64,000 nucleotides of DNA from Liminaster sp017519885 (GCA_017519885.1 JAFWRO010000054.1:1-64000), one strand, 5' to 3'; positions 41,739 to 50,709 are shown, counted from the first letter of the stretch. Notes: generated by a model not told the origin, from the letters alone. Numbers and translations: made by a program.

Positions 41739-42149
41739 TTATTGGGTAGTGAGATAGGGAGCGAAAGTGGGGTATATTTCGTCACCTCGGGTGAGGGACC
41801 CGTTGACGACGCAAACGCAATCGACTTGGGCTTTGATGCACTGGACACCATCGGACTTTCGGTAGATATCCTGTTCGAAAATGTAACGAACGCCTTTGCG
41901 GTAGATGTTGAGGCAGGAAAGGAACTCTTGTCCACCACGGAGAGGTGCACGATAGTTGATGGTGACACGGCTTACCATAACGTCGATGCCTTGGCGATGA
42001 AGGTCTTCGAAACTGATGCCGACACTTTGAATAAACTCGTGACGAGTGACCTCGAGATAGTGTTGGTAGTTGGCGTTGTTGACAACTCCTTGGATGTCAC
42101 ATTCGTAGTCGCGCGTCTTCAACTGCAGGGTGTAAGTGTATTCTTTCAT
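41739..42149 (-). CDS. Hotdog-fold acyl-CoA thioesterase (YbgC/4HBT-like)
   Basis: The 136-residue protein has the single-hotdog layout. MKEYTYTLQLKTRDYECDIQ is followed by GVVNNANYQHYLEVTRHEF, i.e. the D-x-x-G-x-V-x-N-x-x-Y motif of 4HBT thioesterases with the catalytic Asp near residue 18, and a later RVTINYRAPLRGGQEF. It probably hydrolyses acyl-CoA or acyl-ACP thioesters in the cytoplasm. Its ATG overlaps the stop of the upstream NhaC gene by 4 bp, so the two are translationally coupled; dprA follows 157 bp downstream across a palindrome array. Confidence 0.88.
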   Translation of the reverse strand: MKEYTYTLQLKTRDYECDIQGVVNNANYQHYLEVTRHEFIQSVGISFEDLHRQGIDVMVSRVTINYRAPLRGGQEFLSCLNIYRKGVRYIFEQDIYRKSDGVQCIKAQVDCVCVVNGSLTRGDEIYPTFAPYLTTQ

Positions 42150-43426
42150 TTCTTGATTAAAAAACGTGGTTGGAAGATAATAGAAATTAGTATAACGACG
42201 CCCAGCCCCATTGGATAGTAAAGATATGGGACAACAAGCATTGGATTAAGAGGATGACCGGATGTAGCTTCGACGAGACCAGCAGCGGTCAGCAGCTGGG
42301 CAGAATAAGGGATGAGACCTTGGGTAAAGCAGCTGGCAGTGTCGAGGAGAGATGCCGAACGGCGTGGGTCGATGTGGTACTGTTTTGCAATGCGCTGTGC
42401 GATGGGGCCAGTGGTGATGATGGAGACTGTGTTGTTGGCTGTGCATACATCGACTAGACATACAAGACTGGAGATGGCTGTCTCAGCCCCACGACGACCA
42501 TTGATGCCCTTGGTGAGTTTGTCGATGAGGTAATCGATTCCACCCATCGACCGTATCATTTCGAGCATACCTGCCGCCAACATCGCCATGATGATAATTT
42601 CGCCCATACTATTGATGCCGATACCAAGGGACCCCATCCATCCAAAGAAGTCGTAACTACCATCAATTGTGCCAATCACAGCGGTAAGCAGGAGTCCTAG
42701 GAGCAATACGATCATCACGTTCAGACCGAGGATGGCTATGATGATGACGGCTAGATAGGGCAGCACTTTCCACCAACTGACGTCGGGAATATGCTGAGGT
42801 ACAACGATGTCGCGTCCAATGAAGTAATAGACAGCTACCATCAGCAAAGCAAGAGGAAGAACAAGACGCAGGTTGACGCGGAATTTGTCGCCCATACGAC
42901 AGCCTTGTGATTGCGTAGCCGCAATAGTGGTGTCGGATATGAAGGAAAGGTTGTCGCCAAAATAGGCGCCACCGACGACTATTGCCACCATAAGAGGAAG
43001 AGCGATTCCGCTTTCTTGGGCGATGCCTACTGCAACTGGGGTGAGAGCCACGATAGTACCTACACTTGTGCCGATGGCCAGGGATATGAAACATGCTGCC
43101 AGGAAGATGCCCGGAAGGAGGAGGCTGGCGGGCAGAAGCTGGAGGGTGAGGTTCACAGTGGCATCAACTGCACCCATGGCTTTGGCTGAGGCAGCAAAAG
43201 CACCAGCTAGGATGTAGATCCATACCATCAGAAGGACAATGGGGCTTCCTGCTCCTTCAGAGTATCGTTTGATGCGGTCGTTTATGTTTCCAGAACTAAG
43301 CGCGATGGCGTAAACAGAGCTGACCAGGAAGGCCACTGTTACTGGGACCTTGTAAAAGTCGCCAGAAACGATGCTTACACCTAGGAATAGAACTAGAAAA
43401 AGAACCAAAGGGGATAGGGCTTTCAT
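42146..43426 (-). CDS. nhaC: NhaC-family Na+/H+ antiporter
   Basis: The 426-residue inner-membrane protein has ~11 hydrophobic segments. Family-typical stretches are SLAIGTSVGTIVALTPVAVG, VGGAYFGDNLSFISDTTIAA (the ion-site Asp/Ser region) and VDVCTANNTVSIITTGPIAQ. It exchanges Na+ for protons or a small organic counter-ion (some relatives are malate/lactate antiporters). The C-terminus overlaps the thioesterase start by 4 bp. The promoter at 43484-43492 gives a leader of ~57 nt. First gene of the unit running to dprA. Confidence 0.9.
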   Translation of the reverse strand: MKALSPLVLFLVLFLGVSIVSGDFYKVPVTVAFLVSSVYAIALSSGNINDRIKRYSEGAGSPIVLLMVWIYILAGAFAASAKAMGAVDATVNLTLQLLPASLLLPGIFLAACFISLAIGTSVGTIVALTPVAVGIAQESGIALPLMVAIVVGGAYFGDNLSFISDTTIAATQSQGCRMGDKFRVNLRLVLPLALLMVAVYYFIGRDIVVPQHIPDVSWWKVLPYLAVIIIAILGLNVMIVLLLGLLLTAVIGTIDGSYDFFGWMGSLGIGINSMGEIIIMAMLAAGMLEMIRSMGGIDYLIDKLTKGINGRRGAETAISSLVCLVDVCTANNTVSIITTGPIAQRIAKQYHIDPRRSASLLDTASCFTQGLIPYSAQLLTAAGLVEATSGHPLNPMLVVPYLYYPMGLGVVILISIIFQPRFLIKK

Positions 43427-43483
43427 TGATTGTTGTTGCAGCTAATGTCAACTGAAAAAGACATATATGGATTTGTTTTGGCT

Positions 43484-43492
43484 GCAAATATA
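43484..43492 (-). promoter_or_regulatory. Promoter -7 box of the nhaC unit
   Basis: TATATTTGC on the minus strand; TTTCA lies 19 bp further upstream, a weak -33. Between this and 43690 the DNA is A/T-rich with no gene. Confidence 0.6.
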
Positions 43493-43690
43493 AGAATTTA
43501 TTTTAAAATATTGAAACAACGAGATGTTTTTTTTATTTATGTAGGCTAAAAAAGAGTCGTTTTATTCTGTTTGATATTCTCGGGTATTGATTCGAATTGT
43601 TATTTTGATGAATAAATGACACATTCATTTGACTAAAATTGAGGGACATTGTGATTTTAATCAACAAAAAATAAAAAAAAGTGGATTAGT

Positions 43691-43723
43691 TTTGGTGGAT
43701 TCACAATTTGTAAGTAAATTTGC
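43691..43723 (+). promoter_or_regulatory. Promoter of the Wza/Wzc-like pair
   Basis: TTTGG (43691-43695), 19 bp, TAAATTTGC (43715-43723); start codon 33 nt later. Confidence 0.8.
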
Positions 43724-43756
43724 ACCAAAATATGGAAATATGATTTTTATTAAAAG

Positions 43757-44569
43757 ATGAAAAAAAGTTTTTTATTTTTTGCTTTTGTCGCAATCTTTCT
43801 TGGTATGTCATCTTGTAAGGCTCCCGAGAATATTGTGTATTTGCAGGATGTTCAGAATGAACAACGTCTGGATGGCGCAGAACTATCGATGATCCGTATT
43901 CGTCCAGGAGATCAGCTGTCCATTGTTGTGTCAAGTCGTAATCCAGAGCTTAGTGCTATCTTTAATTTGGCTGTACCTTATCGTTATGTGGGTGGAACGA
44001 GTTTTACTCCTTCTGGCACCAATAGTCAGACAGCATTTTTCACTGTAGCTAGTAATGGAAAGATTGACTATCCAGTATTTGGTGATATTGAAGTGGCTGG
44101 GTTGACTCGTCAGGAAGTATCTAAATTGATCAAGGATAAGATTGTCGATGGTGACTATATTAAGGATCCCGTAGTTACTGTAGATTATGCGAATCTGACT
44201 ATCAGCGTGTTGGGTGAAGTGACAAGTCCTGGCAAGTATAGCATTGCTAAAGACCGTATCACCATTCTTGAAGCTATAAGTATGGCTCGTGACTTGACAA
44301 TCAATGGTAATCGCGAGGATGTGCTGGTGCTTCGCGAGGAACCTGATGGCTCGACACAGAGTTATCGCGTAAATATGACCCGTTCGAGCCTGATGCAGAG
44401 CCCTGTTTATTACTTGCAACAGAATGATGTAATTTACGTTTCACCTAATGAGCAGCGTCGTCGTCAATCGCAGGCTACAGGCAATACCATTATGACTCCA
44501 ACATTCTGGCTTTCAATCACCAGTACATTGTGTACGGTTGCAACTCTTGTATATACATTAACAAAATAA
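43757..44569 (+). CDS. Polysaccharide export lipoprotein (Wza family)
   Basis: The 270-residue protein has a lipoprotein signal with MSSC at residues 17-20 (MKKSFLFFAFVAIFLGMSSC). A Poly_export domain (IRIRPGDQLSIVVSSRNPEL, FFTVASNGKIDYPVFGDIEV) is followed by an SLBB domain (ISVLGEVTSPGKYSIAKDRI) and a C-terminal hydrophobic segment (TFWLSITSTLCTVATLVYTL). This single-helix exit is usual for Wza-type outer-membrane secretins of capsule or exopolysaccharide. It has its own promoter and is directly followed (3 nt) by the Wzc-like kinase gene. No glycosyltransferase genes accompany the pair here. Confidence 0.92.
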   Translation: MKKSFLFFAFVAIFLGMSSCKAPENIVYLQDVQNEQRLDGAELSMIRIRPGDQLSIVVSSRNPELSAIFNLAVPYRYVGGTSFTPSGTNSQTAFFTVASNGKIDYPVFGDIEVAGLTRQEVSKLIKDKIVDGDYIKDPVVTVDYANLTISVLGEVTSPGKYSIAKDRITILEAISMARDLTINGNREDVLVLREEPDGSTQSYRVNMTRSSLMQSPVYYLQQNDVIYVSPNEQRRRQSQATGNTIMTPTFWLSITSTLCTVATLVYTLTK

Positions 44570-44572
44570 AAA

Positions 44573-47044
44573 ATGGATAATCAAACCCCTAATATTCCCC
44601 AGCAGCCCGTTCAGCAGCCTGTAACACAGCCTGTTGCTGCACCTGTTGAGAATGATGATTCGGAACTCTCACTTACAGAACTTTGGTATCTTTGCCTTGG
44701 ACGATGGCCATGGTTCGTACTCAGTGTGTTGCTTTGCCTTGGTATTGCAACGCTTAAATTGCTTTGTACGCAAAAGACTTACACTCAGCATATGGAAGTG
44801 ATGATCAAGTCTGACTCTCGTGACTACAGTGGCGGTACAATGGGCGATTTCGCTGATCTTGGTCTCTTCCAAAGCAACAGTAATGTAAACAATGAGCTAA
44901 TTGCTATAATGTCGCCTGCTCTTTCTCTCGAGGTCGTCAACGAAATGGAGCTCAACACTATGTATAGTGAGCCAGGCTTCTTTAAGGACAGGACACTATA
45001 TGGTCAGTCATTGCCTGTAAAAGTGGTCTTTTGTGATATTGACAACGAAGGTTATGCTGCATTCAGCATAGCCTTGAAGGAAGATGGAAGTTTTACTTTG
45101 GGTGACTTCGATGGTGTCGATTTGGAAGAAAATGCCAAGGAGACAATCATTGAAGGCAAGCTTTCGCAAGATACTATTCAAAGCCCTGTTGGACGTTTAG
45201 TTGTAATGAATGGTATGGGCTATGGCTCGTCGATGGGCGAACGAACTATCGATGTCGTTCACATCCCAGCATCTAATGCAGCAGGTGCAGTTCAAGGTGG
45301 ATTGAGTGCTCAAGTTGCTAACAAACAGGCGACTGTAATCACACTGACTTATGTCGATGTGAATCGTTTCAGGGCTGCTGATGTTTTGAATACTCTGATT
45401 TCTTGCTATAACAGGAATTGGGTGAATGACAAGAATCAGGTTGCTACTAGCACCTCTCAATTTATCAATGATCGTTTGGCAGTGATTGAAAAAGAGTTAG
45501 GCAGTGTGGATACCGACATCTCGCAGTATCAGTCCCAGAACCTCATCTCTGACGTGAAGGCTGCCAACCAGATGTATATGGCTCAAGCTAACCAGGCTTC
45601 GCAGCAAGCTGTCCAGCTTAACAACCAGCTTTATATGGCTCGATATCTGCGTGAGTATGTAAGCAGTGACGCCAACAAGTATCAATTGTTACCTGCCAAC
45701 AGTGGTGTTGAAGATCGTACGATTGAGAATCTCATTAGTAGTTACAATGCCAAGCAGTTGCAGCGCAATAGCCTCGTTGCCAACTCGAGTGTCAACAACC
45801 CTGTTGTACTTGACCTCGATAAGGAGCTTACAGAGATGCGTAACAACCTTATTCGAAGCATAGACAACCAGATTACTGCGTTGAACACTCAGATCAGATC
45901 TACTCGTCAAACTGAGGCTCAAAGTAATGCCCAAATGGCTTCGAACCCAACTCGTCAGAAGTATCTGCTTTCGGTAGAACGCCAGCAAAAGGTCAAGGAA
46001 CAGTTATACCTGTATCTTCTGCAGAAACGCGAGGAGAACGAGCTCTCTCAGGCATTCACGGCATACAACACTCGTATCATCACGCCTCCTATGGGTAGCA
46101 AACGTCCCTCTGGTCCACGCAGTAAGATGATATTGCTTATGGCATTCTTGATTGGTCTGGCTTTGCCTCTTGCCTATATCTATCTGCGCGAGACGATGAC
46201 GACAGTAGTGCGTGGTCGTAAGGATATTGACAATATGAAGGTTCCATTTATTGGTGAGTTGCCTCAGGGATTGCCTGCTATTGGAAACAAACGTGAACGT
46301 ATGGCTCAACGTCATTTGTTAGTAGTGAAGCCCGATTCTCGTAACCTTGAGAATGAGGCCTTCCGTATTCTACGTACCAATTTGGAGTTTGTTGCTGGTA
46401 AGGAAACGGCCAATCCTGCACAGACTATCCTCGTAACTTCTATGAATCCAGGTTCAGGTAAAACCTATATCAGTATGAACCTTGGTGCTACATATGCAAT
46501 TGCAGGACAGAAGACGTTGGTGATTGACCTTGATATCCGTAAGAGTTCTGCCAGCCGTTATGTAGGTCGTCCTAAGGAAGGTATTACAACCATTCTCAAT
46601 AGGAGTGTTTCTGATTGGCGTTCATTGGTTGTGAATGTTCAGGATCGAGAAAACTTGGATATCTTGCCTACTGGTCGCATTGCTCCTAATCCCACAGAGT
46701 TGCTGCAGGGTGATGCCTTGAAGAATCTGATTGAGGATGCACGTACACAATATGATATTATTATCTTTGACTGTCCGCCTTTCAATCTGGTTGCAGATAC
46801 CACACTTGTCAGCAAGTATGCGGATCTCACACTATTTGTGATTCGTTGTGGCGTATTCCAGCGCGCACTTAAGAAGAATGTTGAGCAGCTCTATGCTGAG
46901 CAGAAGTTCAACCGTTTGAATATCCTTCTCAATGGTTCGGAAGCAGCCACCAGCAAGTATGGTTATAACCGCTATGGCTACGGTTACGGCTATGGCTATG
47001 GTTATGGTTATGGAAGCTACTATTCTACTGACAAGAAGAGATAA
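44573..47044 (+). CDS. Wzc-like chain-length regulator and BY-type tyrosine kinase
   Basis: The 823-residue inner-membrane protein starts with a Pro/Gln-rich tail, then a first helix (~45-65, WFVLSVLLCLGIATLKLL). A long periplasmic Wzz/GNVR region has coiled coils (~290-480), and a second helix lies at ~520-540 (MILLMAFLIGLALPLAYIYL). The cytoplasmic kinase shows Walker A MNPGSGKTYISMNL (~625), Walker A' LVIDLDIRKSS (~648) and Walker B IIIFDCPPFNL (~728). The C-terminus (~796-823) is a tyrosine cluster of (YG)n repeats, presumably the autophosphorylation tail. It works with the Wza-like lipoprotein to control length and export of a surface polysaccharide. Confidence 0.93.
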   Translation: MDNQTPNIPQQPVQQPVTQPVAAPVENDDSELSLTELWYLCLGRWPWFVLSVLLCLGIATLKLLCTQKTYTQHMEVMIKSDSRDYSGGTMGDFADLGLFQSNSNVNNELIAIMSPALSLEVVNEMELNTMYSEPGFFKDRTLYGQSLPVKVVFCDIDNEGYAAFSIALKEDGSFTLGDFDGVDLEENAKETIIEGKLSQDTIQSPVGRLVVMNGMGYGSSMGERTIDVVHIPASNAAGAVQGGLSAQVANKQATVITLTYVDVNRFRAADVLNTLISCYNRNWVNDKNQVATSTSQFINDRLAVIEKELGSVDTDISQYQSQNLISDVKAANQMYMAQANQASQQAVQLNNQLYMARYLREYVSSDANKYQLLPANSGVEDRTIENLISSYNAKQLQRNSLVANSSVNNPVVLDLDKELTEMRNNLIRSIDNQITALNTQIRSTRQTEAQSNAQMASNPTRQKYLLSVERQQKVKEQLYLYLLQKREENELSQAFTAYNTRIITPPMGSKRPSGPRSKMILLMAFLIGLALPLAYIYLRETMTTVVRGRKDIDNMKVPFIGELPQGLPAIGNKRERMAQRHLLVVKPDSRNLENEAFRILRTNLEFVAGKETANPAQTILVTSMNPGSGKTYISMNLGATYAIAGQKTLVIDLDIRKSSASRYVGRPKEGITTILNRSVSDWRSLVVNVQDRENLDILPTGRIAPNPTELLQGDALKNLIEDARTQYDIIIFDCPPFNLVADTTLVSKYADLTLFVIRCGVFQRALKKNVEQLYAEQKFNRLNILLNGSEAATSKYGYNRYGYGYGYGYGYGYGSYYSTDKKR

Positions 47045-47060
47045 TGTAGTGAGTATATAT

Positions 47061-47101
47061 AAAGAGAATCCCGCCGCGAACATCGCGGCGGGATTCTCTT
47101 T
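47061..47101. terminator. Strong terminator hairpin
   Basis: A perfect 19-bp stem (47061-47079 with 47083-47101, core AATCCCGCCGCG) around a 3-nt loop, with AAA on one arm and TTT on the other. It separates the Wzc-like gene from the convergent transporter genes. Confidence 0.88.
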
Positions 47102-47201
47102 GCAGCCAAGCTTGGTTGTTGACGAAAACAAATAAGGCAGCCAAAGACGGCCGCAGACGAGAACATACGGGAGAACACAGGGGACAGCCATAGATGGCTG
47201 C
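47102..47201 (+). repeat. Palindrome array 10
   Basis: GCAGCCAAGCTTGGTTGT (47102-47119), GCAGCCAAAGACGGCCGC (47137-47154) and ACAGCCATAGATGGCTGC (47184-47201), with spacers TGACGAAAACAAATAAG and AGACGAGAACATACGGG. It starts on the last base of the terminator. Confidence 0.85.
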
Positions 47202-47218
47202 GACAGAGACACGATAAG

Positions 47219-47824
47219 CTAGATGCCGATCAGGCCGTAGGCAACGATGCCAATGATTCCGCAGATGATGGTGGTGTAGATGATGTTCCACTTTCGCCAG
47301 AAGACTCCACAGAATACTATTAAGCAGATGAGGATGCTTAGGATGAATTGATTAGTTTGTGTGGAGGGATGGCCGAAGTTTTCGATGTTCATCAGGCTGA
47401 TGGCAGCTGCTGCAAGCAAACCAATAATGGCGGGACGGAGGATGGCAAAGATGCTGCGAGTCACCTTATGGTCCTTATGCTTTATGATGATGTGAGATAT
47501 CCATATCATCACTAGGAATGGCAGCCAGACCACTGATATGGTAGCAAGGATGCTACCGAGGATGCCAAAGAGTTGTGGAACACCAATACTTTGTATGAAT
47601 GGGTCGTTGACAACTGCGGTATATCCAACATAGGTGGCACAATTGATGCCAATGGGACCAGGAGTCATCTGACTGATAGCAACAATGTCGGTAAACTCTG
47701 CTTCGGAGATCCAAGCTTGTTTGGCAACCACTTCCTGTTCGATGAAAGATAGCATGGCATAGCCACCTCCGAAGTTGAACAGTCCGATGTAGGAAAAGAC
47801 CAGAAATAATTTGATAAAAATCAT
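47219..47824 (-). CDS. Chromate transporter (CHR), short chain, second half
   Basis: The 201-residue membrane protein has the CHR N-terminal signature (FSYIGLFNFGGGYAMLSFIE) and the P-G motif MTPGPIGINCATYVGY, with ~6 hydrophobic segments. It pairs with the homologous gene just upstream (12-nt gap). Such split short-chain CHR proteins act as heterodimers with opposite membrane topology in the cases studied. They may export chromate or another anion; the substrate here is inferred from family only. Confidence 0.9.
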   Translation of the reverse strand: MIFIKLFLVFSYIGLFNFGGGYAMLSFIEQEVVAKQAWISEAEFTDIVAISQMTPGPIGINCATYVGYTAVVNDPFIQSIGVPQLFGILGSILATISVVWLPFLVMIWISHIIIKHKDHKVTRSIFAILRPAIIGLLAAAAISLMNIENFGHPSTQTNQFILSILICLIVFCGVFWRKWNIIYTTIICGIIGIVAYGLIGI

Positions 47825-47836
47825 GGCAGGGTGGTT

Positions 47837-48391
47837 TTATTTTGACAATTGTTGATTATCTTTCCTGGTGAGGCCATAAAGGAACCCTGCAACGCCAGCT
47901 ACAAGGATGATGAGAGCTGGTGTAACTCCATAGATGATGAGGGCTGTGGAAAGAATAGGAATCCATACATTGGACCATGTCACCCTTGCCGTCTTGCCCA
48001 TTTTGAACACGGGTACCGCGAGGAGAGCGACGACAGCGGGACGAATGCCCATAAATGCAGCTTCGACCCAACGGTTGTCACGGAAACGGGAGAAGATGAT
48101 CGCGATTAGAAGGATGATGATGAGCGAAGGGAAAACAACGCCGAGCGATGCGATGATGCCTGAACGTATTCCACCGACCTTGTATCCGATATGGGATGCC
48201 ATATTGACTGCGAAAACGCCGGGGGTGGCTTGAGAAACAGCCATCACGTCCATAAACTCGCTATGGGTTAACCATTGATGCTGTGTTACGACCTGTTGCT
48301 CCATGAGAGGAATCATAGCGGCTCCACCACCTAGGGTGAAGCCGCCGATTTTCATGAAGGTCACAAAGAGGTCCTTGTTGAGAGATTTCAT
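47837..48391 (-). CDS. Chromate transporter (CHR), short chain, first half
   Basis: The 184-residue protein has the paired CHR motifs MKIGGFTLGGGAAMIPLMEQ and SQATPGVFAVNMASHIGYKV and about six membrane segments. First of the two-gene CHR unit. The gap to the metG stop holds a palindrome array, and I see no clear promoter in it. Confidence 0.9.
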   Translation of the reverse strand: MKSLNKDLFVTFMKIGGFTLGGGAAMIPLMEQQVVTQHQWLTHSEFMDVMAVSQATPGVFAVNMASHIGYKVGGIRSGIIASLGVVFPSLIIILLIAIIFSRFRDNRWVEAAFMGIRPAVVALLAVPVFKMGKTARVTWSNVWIPILSTALIIYGVTPALIILVAGVAGFLYGLTRKDNQQLSK

Positions 48392-48408
48392 GCCTGTCTA
48401 TTATTTGG

Positions 48409-48462
48409 GCAGCCATAGATGGCTGCAGACTGGAACACTTGGGAGCAGCCAAATATGGCTGC
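48409..48462 (+). repeat. Palindrome array 11
   Basis: GCAGCCATAGATGGCTGC (48409-48426) and GCAGCCAAATATGGCTGC (48445-48462), spacer AGACTGGAACACTTGGGA, period 36 bp. Confidence 0.88.
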
Positions 48463-48492
48463 TGACGGAAACGTGTTTAGTTGATAGCCGTA

Positions 48493-50580
48493 TTAGCAGA
48501 CCTTGGAGCCGTTCTTGACCTTGCTTTCATTGGTTACGACATGGAGGGAGCCATCGAAGTTGACTGCAGAAAGGATCATGCCGTTGGAAGCAATGTGTTT
48601 CATTACCTTTGGTGCGAAGTTAGCAACAAAGAGTACTTGCTTTCCTACGAGAACTTGAGGATCGGGGTAGTGTTGAGCTATGCCAGAGAGGATGGTGCGA
48701 GGTTGTCCGGTACCATCGTCAAGTGTGAATTGGAGCAGTTTATCACTCTTCTTGACAGGCTTCACTTCAAGCACAGTAGCGGTACGGATGTCAAGGCGCT
48801 CGAAGTCCTCGAAAGGAATATTTTCCTTGATGGGCTCAGGTCGCCAGTTGCGTTCGGCTTCAGCACGTGCAATCTTTTCGTTTTCCTCCTTGATGCGAGC
48901 CAGACGGTCGAGTTGAGGCTGGATGTCCTTGTCTTCAAGTTTCTCGAAGAGGAGTACACTTTCGCCGAGTTGATGACCAACAGCGAGGAGGTCGGTACGT
49001 CCAAGTTCCTCCCACTTGAAACTTTCCATACCAAGCATCTTGCGGAGTTTCTCGGCCGAGAATGGCAGGAAAGGCTCGAATACGATGGCCAGGTTGGCAG
49101 AGATCTGGAGACAGAGGTTGAGAATGGTACCTACACGCTCCATATCGGTCTTTGCAATCTTCCAAGGTTCGGTGTCGGCGAGGTACTTGTTGCCGATGCG
49201 AGCCAATTCCATTGCCTCCTTCTGTGCATCGCGGAACTTGAAGTCATCGAGGAGGGCTTCAACACGTGCTTTCACATCCTTGAAGTCTTCGAGTGTCTGA
49301 CGGTCATAATCGGTGAGTTCTCCACAGGCGGGAACCTTGCCTTCGAAATACTTCTCGGTAAGTTTCATCGCACGGTTGATGAAGTTGCCGAAGATGGCAA
49401 CGAGCTCGTTGTTGTTGCGAGCCTGATAATCGCGCCATGTGAAGTCATTGTCTTTTGTTTCGGGTGCATTGGCTGTGAGGACATAGCGAAGCACATCCTG
49501 TTTGCCTGGCATATCGACGAGATATTCGTTGAGCCAGATGGCCCAATTGCGCGAGGTAGAAATCTTGTCGCCTTCGAGGTTTAGGAACTCGTTGGAAGGT
49601 ACATTGTCGGGAAGGATATAGTCGCCGTGAGCCTTGAGCATGGCTGGGAAGACGATGCAGTGGAAAACGATGTTATCATTGCCAATGAAGTGAATAAGGC
49701 GAGTGTCTTCATCTTGCCACCACTTCTGCCATGGGCCGTATTTCTCAGGATTAGCATCGCAGAGTTCCTTGGTATTGGAGATATATCCGATAGGTGCATC
49801 GAACCATACGTAAAGGACCTTGCCTTCAGCTCCTTCGACGGGAACAGGGATACCCCAGTTGAGATCACGAGTGACCGCACGAGGTTTCAAACCGCCATCG
49901 AGCCAAGACTTGCATTGACCGTAAACGTTAGGACGCCATTCCTGGTGCTCATCGAGAATCCATTTGCGGAGCCAGCCTTCATGTTCATTGAGGGGCAGAT
50001 ACCAGTGTTTGGTCACTTTCTTGATGAGTGGATTGCCGTTGACAGCGTTGTAGGGATTGATGAGTTCTTCGGGAGAGAGCGAAGCACCGCATTTCTCACA
50101 CTGGTCACCATATGCACCGAGACTGTGGCAGCGTGGGCACTCGCCGCAAATGTTGCGATCGGTGAGGAACTCGTGAGTCTCTTCGTCGTAGAACTGTTCG
50201 GAAGTCTGTTCGATGAACTTACCCTCGTCATAGAGTTTGCGGAAGAAATCGGCTGCAAACTTATGATGGATTTTAGACGTGGTACGCGAATAAACATCAA
50301 ACGAGATGCCAAAATCGGCGAATGACTGCTTGATCAAGCTGTGATAGCGATCTACGACCTCTTGTACAGTGATGCCTTCCTTGCGGGCACGGATGGTGAC
50401 GGGTACACCGTGTTCGTCGGAGCCGCCAATGAAGAGAACATCCTCGCCCTTGAGGCGAAGGTAGCGGACGTAGATGTCGGCAGGAACATATACTCCTGCA
50501 AGGTGACCGATATGAACAGGGCCGTTGGCGTAAGGCAGGGCCGAGGTCACTAAAGTGCGCTTAAATTTCTTTTGTTCCAT
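48493..50580 (-). CDS. metG: Methionyl-tRNA synthetase with C-terminal tRNA-binding domain
   Basis: The 695-residue cytoplasmic enzyme charges tRNA-Met. Residues ~10-26 hold the HIGH motif (PYANGPVHIGHL). The zinc knuckle lies near 143-163 (CGECPRC…CEKCG). The KMSKS loop is GDKISTSRN (~337-345), with I and T substitutions common in class Ia enzymes. An anticodon-binding helical domain follows, and residues ~590-695 are an EMAP/Trbp111-like tRNA-binding domain (FERLDIRTATVLEVKPVKKS, GMILSA). Full length for Bacteroidetes MetG. The upstream gap contains only one palindrome unit, and no promoter is evident. Confidence 0.97.
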   Translation of the reverse strand: MEQKKFKRTLVTSALPYANGPVHIGHLAGVYVPADIYVRYLRLKGEDVLFIGGSDEHGVPVTIRARKEGITVQEVVDRYHSLIKQSFADFGISFDVYSRTTSKIHHKFAADFFRKLYDEGKFIEQTSEQFYDEETHEFLTDRNICGECPRCHSLGAYGDQCEKCGASLSPEELINPYNAVNGNPLIKKVTKHWYLPLNEHEGWLRKWILDEHQEWRPNVYGQCKSWLDGGLKPRAVTRDLNWGIPVPVEGAEGKVLYVWFDAPIGYISNTKELCDANPEKYGPWQKWWQDEDTRLIHFIGNDNIVFHCIVFPAMLKAHGDYILPDNVPSNEFLNLEGDKISTSRNWAIWLNEYLVDMPGKQDVLRYVLTANAPETKDNDFTWRDYQARNNNELVAIFGNFINRAMKLTEKYFEGKVPACGELTDYDRQTLEDFKDVKARVEALLDDFKFRDAQKEAMELARIGNKYLADTEPWKIAKTDMERVGTILNLCLQISANLAIVFEPFLPFSAEKLRKMLGMESFKWEELGRTDLLAVGHQLGESVLLFEKLEDKDIQPQLDRLARIKEENEKIARAEAERNWRPEPIKENIPFEDFERLDIRTATVLEVKPVKKSDKLLQFTLDDGTGQPRTILSGIAQHYPDPQVLVGKQVLFVANFAPKVMKHIASNGMILSAVNFDGSLHVVTNESKVKNGSKVC

Positions 50581-50614
50581 TGGGTTATTGTTTTATTGTT
50601 GGTTTCTTATTGGG

Positions 50615-50632
50615 GAAGCCAAGCTTGGCTGC
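50615..50632 (+). repeat. Single palindrome unit, last of the window
   Basis: GAAGCCAAGCTTGGCTGC followed by GGACGTTGACAT. No further units are seen from here to 64 kb. Confidence 0.75.
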
Positions 50633-50709
50633 GGACGTTGACATATTGTTTTTGCTTTTGCAGGCCTTGATGGGACCGGAATTGGCATAAAGTGCATAGA
50701 TGGCAGCGC

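Noticed and set aside
41582..41968. N-terminal extension of DprA
   Set aside because: The extra codons translate palindrome array 9 and overlap the thioesterase gene; DprA proper begins at 41581.
43427..43756. Hidden small gene or RNA in the nhaC/wza divergent gap
   Set aside because: Only two promoters and A/T-rich DNA are visible; no conserved frame or strong fold.
46960..47035. Tandem repeat as a separate feature at the end of the Wzc-like gene
   Set aside because: It is the in-frame (YG)n coding tail and is explained by the protein's tyrosine cluster.
14530..50632. CRISPR arrays (regular ~35-bp period with palindromic repeats)
   Set aside because: The 'spacers' are conserved and the palindromes vary, the reverse of CRISPR; arrays are short, many and intergenic, and no cas gene is present.
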